Below, piece after piece: positions 5,181 through 7,503 of a DNA stretch of 7,503 nucleotides. Source of the stretch: Anaerolineales bacterium. Its GTDB lineage: Bacteria > Chloroflexota > Anaerolineae > Anaerolineales > E44-bin32. The notes beneath the pieces were generated by a model that did no database searches, had not been told where the DNA came from, and worked only from the letters and a program-made list of their open reading frames with translations. The translations under genes and the position numbers were made by a program. Numbering within the stretch: position 1 is the first letter of the stretch; the number at the start of each line of letters is the position of its first letter. The stretch spans positions 1 to 7,503 of the forward strand of contig JAUWFP010000096.1 in assembly GCA_030606845.1 (NCBI GenBank). Reading direction: 5' to 3'.

Positions 5181-7503
5181 CTTAGAACCTCATAGATCAC
5201 AGTATTCCCCACCTGGAAAACAGCCTTTATCCTTCCTGTAGATTCCATGGTGGGGAACTTATCCAGAGCGTGTGTAGGACAGCGCAGGCTCGAGGTTTCA
5301 TCGTCAGGGCGTTCCAGTTCGCATTCGTCAGGCGAGATCGGGAACGATGTCGGCATCCCCAACGGCCAACCCCGCAAATCACAGGAGATGCCCGGTATAC
5401 TCGCCTCCGACCAACAGGGATAGACCTCGGCATAGTAAGCGCGTTCAAGCCCGCCGACGATGACATACTTAACGTTATATTCATCGAGGAAGTCGTTGGC
5501 ATCCGCAATCGATCGCGTGAGATAGAATTTTGTTATCTTGAATAGTCGTTCGTCCGTCTCCGTGTTTTCCGCGGCGACGCGCTGCTGGGTTTGATGCCAG
5601 CGCCATCCCAGGACGCCAGGGAGCCCGGTGTAGATAGAATAACGCGAACCCCATCGATACTCAGGAATATTCGCCTCAACGATAACCGGGGAACCCTCTA
5701 CATTTTCCTGTAGCCAACGAATCGCCTGATAATCCTCTCCCAATGGAAGCTTCTCGCCCAATTCAAAGCGATATGCGTAATCCATGTAGAGCATGCCGTC
5801 GAGCGTCCTCGGCGCCGTTACCGTTATGCGGTCCCGGACTTTCGCGAGAGATCCTGTAAGGGGATATAAAGCGGCAGAGAACAAAAGTAAAACCGTTGCC
5901 GTCAACCAGATCCACCGCCAAACACGATTCCATCTGGGGAGCGAGGCATACGTCCACGCGAGAGCTGCGGCTGCCGCCAGGCTGAAGAGCTCCCACACCT
6001 GGAGGTAGAATTTGAAGACCGTGTTCATGCGCCCGATATCCCCCTTGAGCACCACGACCTCCACGACAAACGTAAGAACCAACCCGGTTCCCACGAAGAA
6101 AAGAACAATCCGCTTGCCAATCGACAGACCGGGTCGCAGCAGCAGTATCAGCGCCCAAACGCCGAGAGGGATGACGATCAGAGCAATCTGGTATCCAACA
6201 CCAGTCAGCCAGGTGGTTCCCACCACAATGAGAAAAGCTGCAGATCCAATCCACATCGCAATCGGACGCAACCGGTTCAGCTCGGAGATCGGAGTTTGGG
6301 CCAGCCACTCGCGAGTTTCCCATGCCATCCAGGCAGCAATCAGGAAGAGGAAGACTCCATGCACCGTCAGATAATCGATCAAGGACGTCAGCGACCCCTT
6401 CCAGATCTCTGCAGACATGTATCCCTGCCCGTACCACTGGTGGAATGGCTGATAGAGGAATTGTGAAAATGCTATGAGCAGGATGGAATAAAGCGTTGCT
6501 TCTTTAATCTGTGGCAGATTAAATTCTCGATCCCGCCACCAAACAGCGAAGATGACGGCGAGCACTCCTAACACCCAATACACAGGGAAATCCCAGGTAT
6601 TAACAGTTCGCAGCGCGCCAAGCGTTAACCCGCCGACAAACAGGGCCAGGGCGATATCGATTTTCCCTCGACGGCGACGCTGGGTGACGGAAAGAATCCA
6701 CGAAAGACCCCAGGCAAGGCTTAGGATTGTGAGTGATCGGCTGATCATGTGAGCGTGCAGATCGGCGTATAGAAAAGTGAAAAAGGGGAATTCTGTGATG
6801 GGTCCTGGTTCCCCCTCACCGGGGGTAATCATTCGGCTCGGGTTCCAATACCATTGGTCCATCGGATAGGGAAGCGGAGACTTGTACGTAAGGTAATTTA
6901 CAAACCCCTTGGCCGCGTGACCCGCCCCAACAAATAAGCTCCCCTCTTCAACCCCTGCCGGAGTGCCAATCTGTTTAAACCCGTCATAGAACATCCTGGC
7001 CGTGCCCAGATTTCCAAAAACTGCTAGCAGGAGAGCGGCGATGAGGCCCGCCAATTTGGGATTCGCCCTAGCGCGAAGAGACACGTTCTGAGGTAAGAAA
7101 CGTATGAGGTGGTAGCCCACGCTGTACGCGCACAATGCCAGGATCGAGAAGAGCGTTGGGATAATAAGATTGTAGGCTGTCGCCGGGATGATGCCCAGCA
7201 ATTTCACCGGCATGCCGACGAGCACGAAACCGTAGTAGTAATAGTTGATATACCCGCCAGCGAACCAGGGGTCATAAGGAGGGAAGGTTGAACTTTTAAG
7301 TACGGCGTTCAGATAGGAGAAGTCCATGGGCTTCTCCCCACCTTTTGCCGGGTGCCACAAATCAGGGTTCCCGAATCGGATCGCGAGATCGAGGAGGAAA
7401 AAACTAAGCGCGAAGACTTCCACCCAGAGAATATCCCGCCATTGCGTCCGGAAGAATGTGGAAAGTTCCTCGCGGTCACGCCAGGCAAGGGCGAAGGAAA
7501 CAC
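5177..7503 (-). CDS. DUF2298 / Chlor_Arch_YYY membrane protein (DUF2298-A), N-terminus beyond window
   Basis: This is a paralogue of the next gene. The frame is open to the right edge: the codons between 7501 and 7424 read VSFALAWRDREE, then a WRDILW segment, before the valine (GTG) at 7423, so that GTG is internal. About 70-100 N-terminal residues are probably missing by comparison with DUF2298-B. Counting from 7501, the 774 visible residues hold EKPM 56-59, FPPYDPW 73-79, YYYYG 87-91, WYWNPSRMI 217-225, EFPFFTFLYADLHAH 237-251, NTWDFP 301-306, RMNTVFKFY 491-499, and a soluble outer domain from about 580 with GWRWHQTQQR (632-641) and NVKYVIVGGLER (676-687). After this comes an insertion absent from DUF2298-B, with Cys at 696, 707, 727 and 741, suggesting disulfides in an extracytoplasmic loop. 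The stop overlaps the downstream GTG. Family assignment is firm and the biochemical function is unknown. The Gly-Trp-Pro-Gly-His signature of the partner is not conserved here. Confidence 0.9.
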   Translation of the reverse strand, partial: VSFALAWRDREELSTFFRTQWRDILWVEVFALSFFLLDLAIRFGNPDLWHPAKGGEKPMDFSYLNAVLKSSTFPPYDPWFAGGYINYYYYGFVLVGMPVKLLGIIPATAYNLIIPTLFSILALCAYSVGYHLIRFLPQNVSLRARANPKLAGLIAALLLAVFGNLGTARMFYDGFKQIGTPAGVEEGSLFVGAGHAAKGFVNYLTYKSPLPYPMDQWYWNPSRMITPGEGEPGPITEFPFFTFLYADLHAHMISRSLTILSLAWGLSWILSVTQRRRRGKIDIALALFVGGLTLGALRTVNTWDFPVYWVLGVLAVIFAVWWRDREFNLPQIKEATLYSILLIAFSQFLYQPFHQWYGQGYMSAEIWKGSLTSLIDYLTVHGVFLFLIAAWMAWETREWLAQTPISELNRLRPIAMWIGSAAFLIVVGTTWLTGVGYQIALIVIPLGVWALILLLRPGLSIGKRIVLFFVGTGLVLTFVVEVVVLKGDIGRMNTVFKFYLQVWELFSLAAAAALAWTYASLPRWNRVWRWIWLTATVLLLFSAALYPLTGSLAKVRDRITVTAPRTLDGMLYMDYAYRFELGEKLPLGEDYQAIRWLQENVEGSPVIVEANIPEYRWGSRYSIYTGLPGVLGWRWHQTQQRVAAENTETDERLFKITKFYLTRSIADANDFLDEYNVKYVIVGGLERAYYAEVYPCWSEASIPGISCDLRGWPLGMPTSFPISPDECELERPDDETSSLRCPTHALDKFPTMESTGRIKAVFQVGNTVIYEVLR
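5188..5191 (-). promoter_or_regulatory. Ribosome binding site supporting the GTG start of DUF2298-B
   Basis: GAGG on the minus strand sits seven bases before the GTG at 5180-5178, within the final codons of DUF2298-A. It supports the overlapping GTG start and coupled translation of the two paralogues. Confidence 0.55.

Noticed and set aside
5763..6437. Long minus-strand frame of about 224 codons inside DUF2298-A
   Set aside because: It overlaps the motif-bearing DUF2298 frame (RMNTVFKFY region) and reads as an out-of-frame shadow rich in Arg, Cys, Ser and Gly with no domain.
7309..7503. An alternative minus-strand reading frame reaching the right edge, and a GTG at 7423 as the start of DUF2298-A
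   Set aside because: The DUF2298 frame stays open through 7501 and the residues before 7423 (WRD..., hydrophobic) align with the N-terminal part of DUF2298-B, so the GTG is internal and the other frame is a shadow.

Overview
The window is almost entirely coding, and every supported gene lies on the minus strand. Read in the direction of transcription (high to low coordinates) the order is: a DUF2298 / Chlor_Arch_YYY membrane protein (DUF2298-A, its start lost beyond the right edge), a second complete DUF2298 protein (DUF2298-B), a GT-C/PMT-like membrane protein of the Agl23-associated type, then after an 81-bp gap a small isoprenylcysteine carboxyl methyltransferase (ICMT)-family protein. The first three are joined by two GTGA stop/start overlaps and look like one translationally coupled operon.

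DUF2298 (the TIGR03662 'Chlor_Arch_YYY' family) is known mainly from Chloroflexi and some Archaea and commonly has an Agl23-like gene (TIGR03663) nearby. That pairing, the clear Shine-Dalgarno motifs and a G+C content near 55% suggest a Chloroflexota bacterium, perhaps an anaerobic or metagenomic lineage. This is inference from gene content, not a phylogenetic placement. The likely shared theme is polyprenol-linked sugar chemistry at the outer face of the cytoplasmic membrane (envelope polysaccharide or protein glycosylation), but the reaction of DUF2298 proteins is not known.

The two DUF2298 proteins are tandem, strongly diverged paralogues. They share an ordered set of motifs: FPPxDPW, YYYxG, WxW..SRxI, EFPFFTFLxADxHxH, NTWDFP, RMNTxFKFY and VKYVxVGxLER. 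They differ in a cysteine-bearing loop found only in A, an extra hydrophobic insert found only in B, and the signature of the outer C-terminal domain. The Agl23-like protein seems to lack the intact DE and HGP motifs of its family.

The left end (about 1-730) is different in kind. The ICMT-family gene has about 40% G+C against about 55% in the neighbour sampled, and is bracketed by a 22-bp inverted repeat (39-60 and 708-729, 19 of 22 matching). Just past its stop codon is a sequence that closely resembles the first half of an integron attC site, in the correct orientation and place for a gene cassette. The site runs off the left edge, so this remains a proposal, but it is the most unexpected structure in the window.
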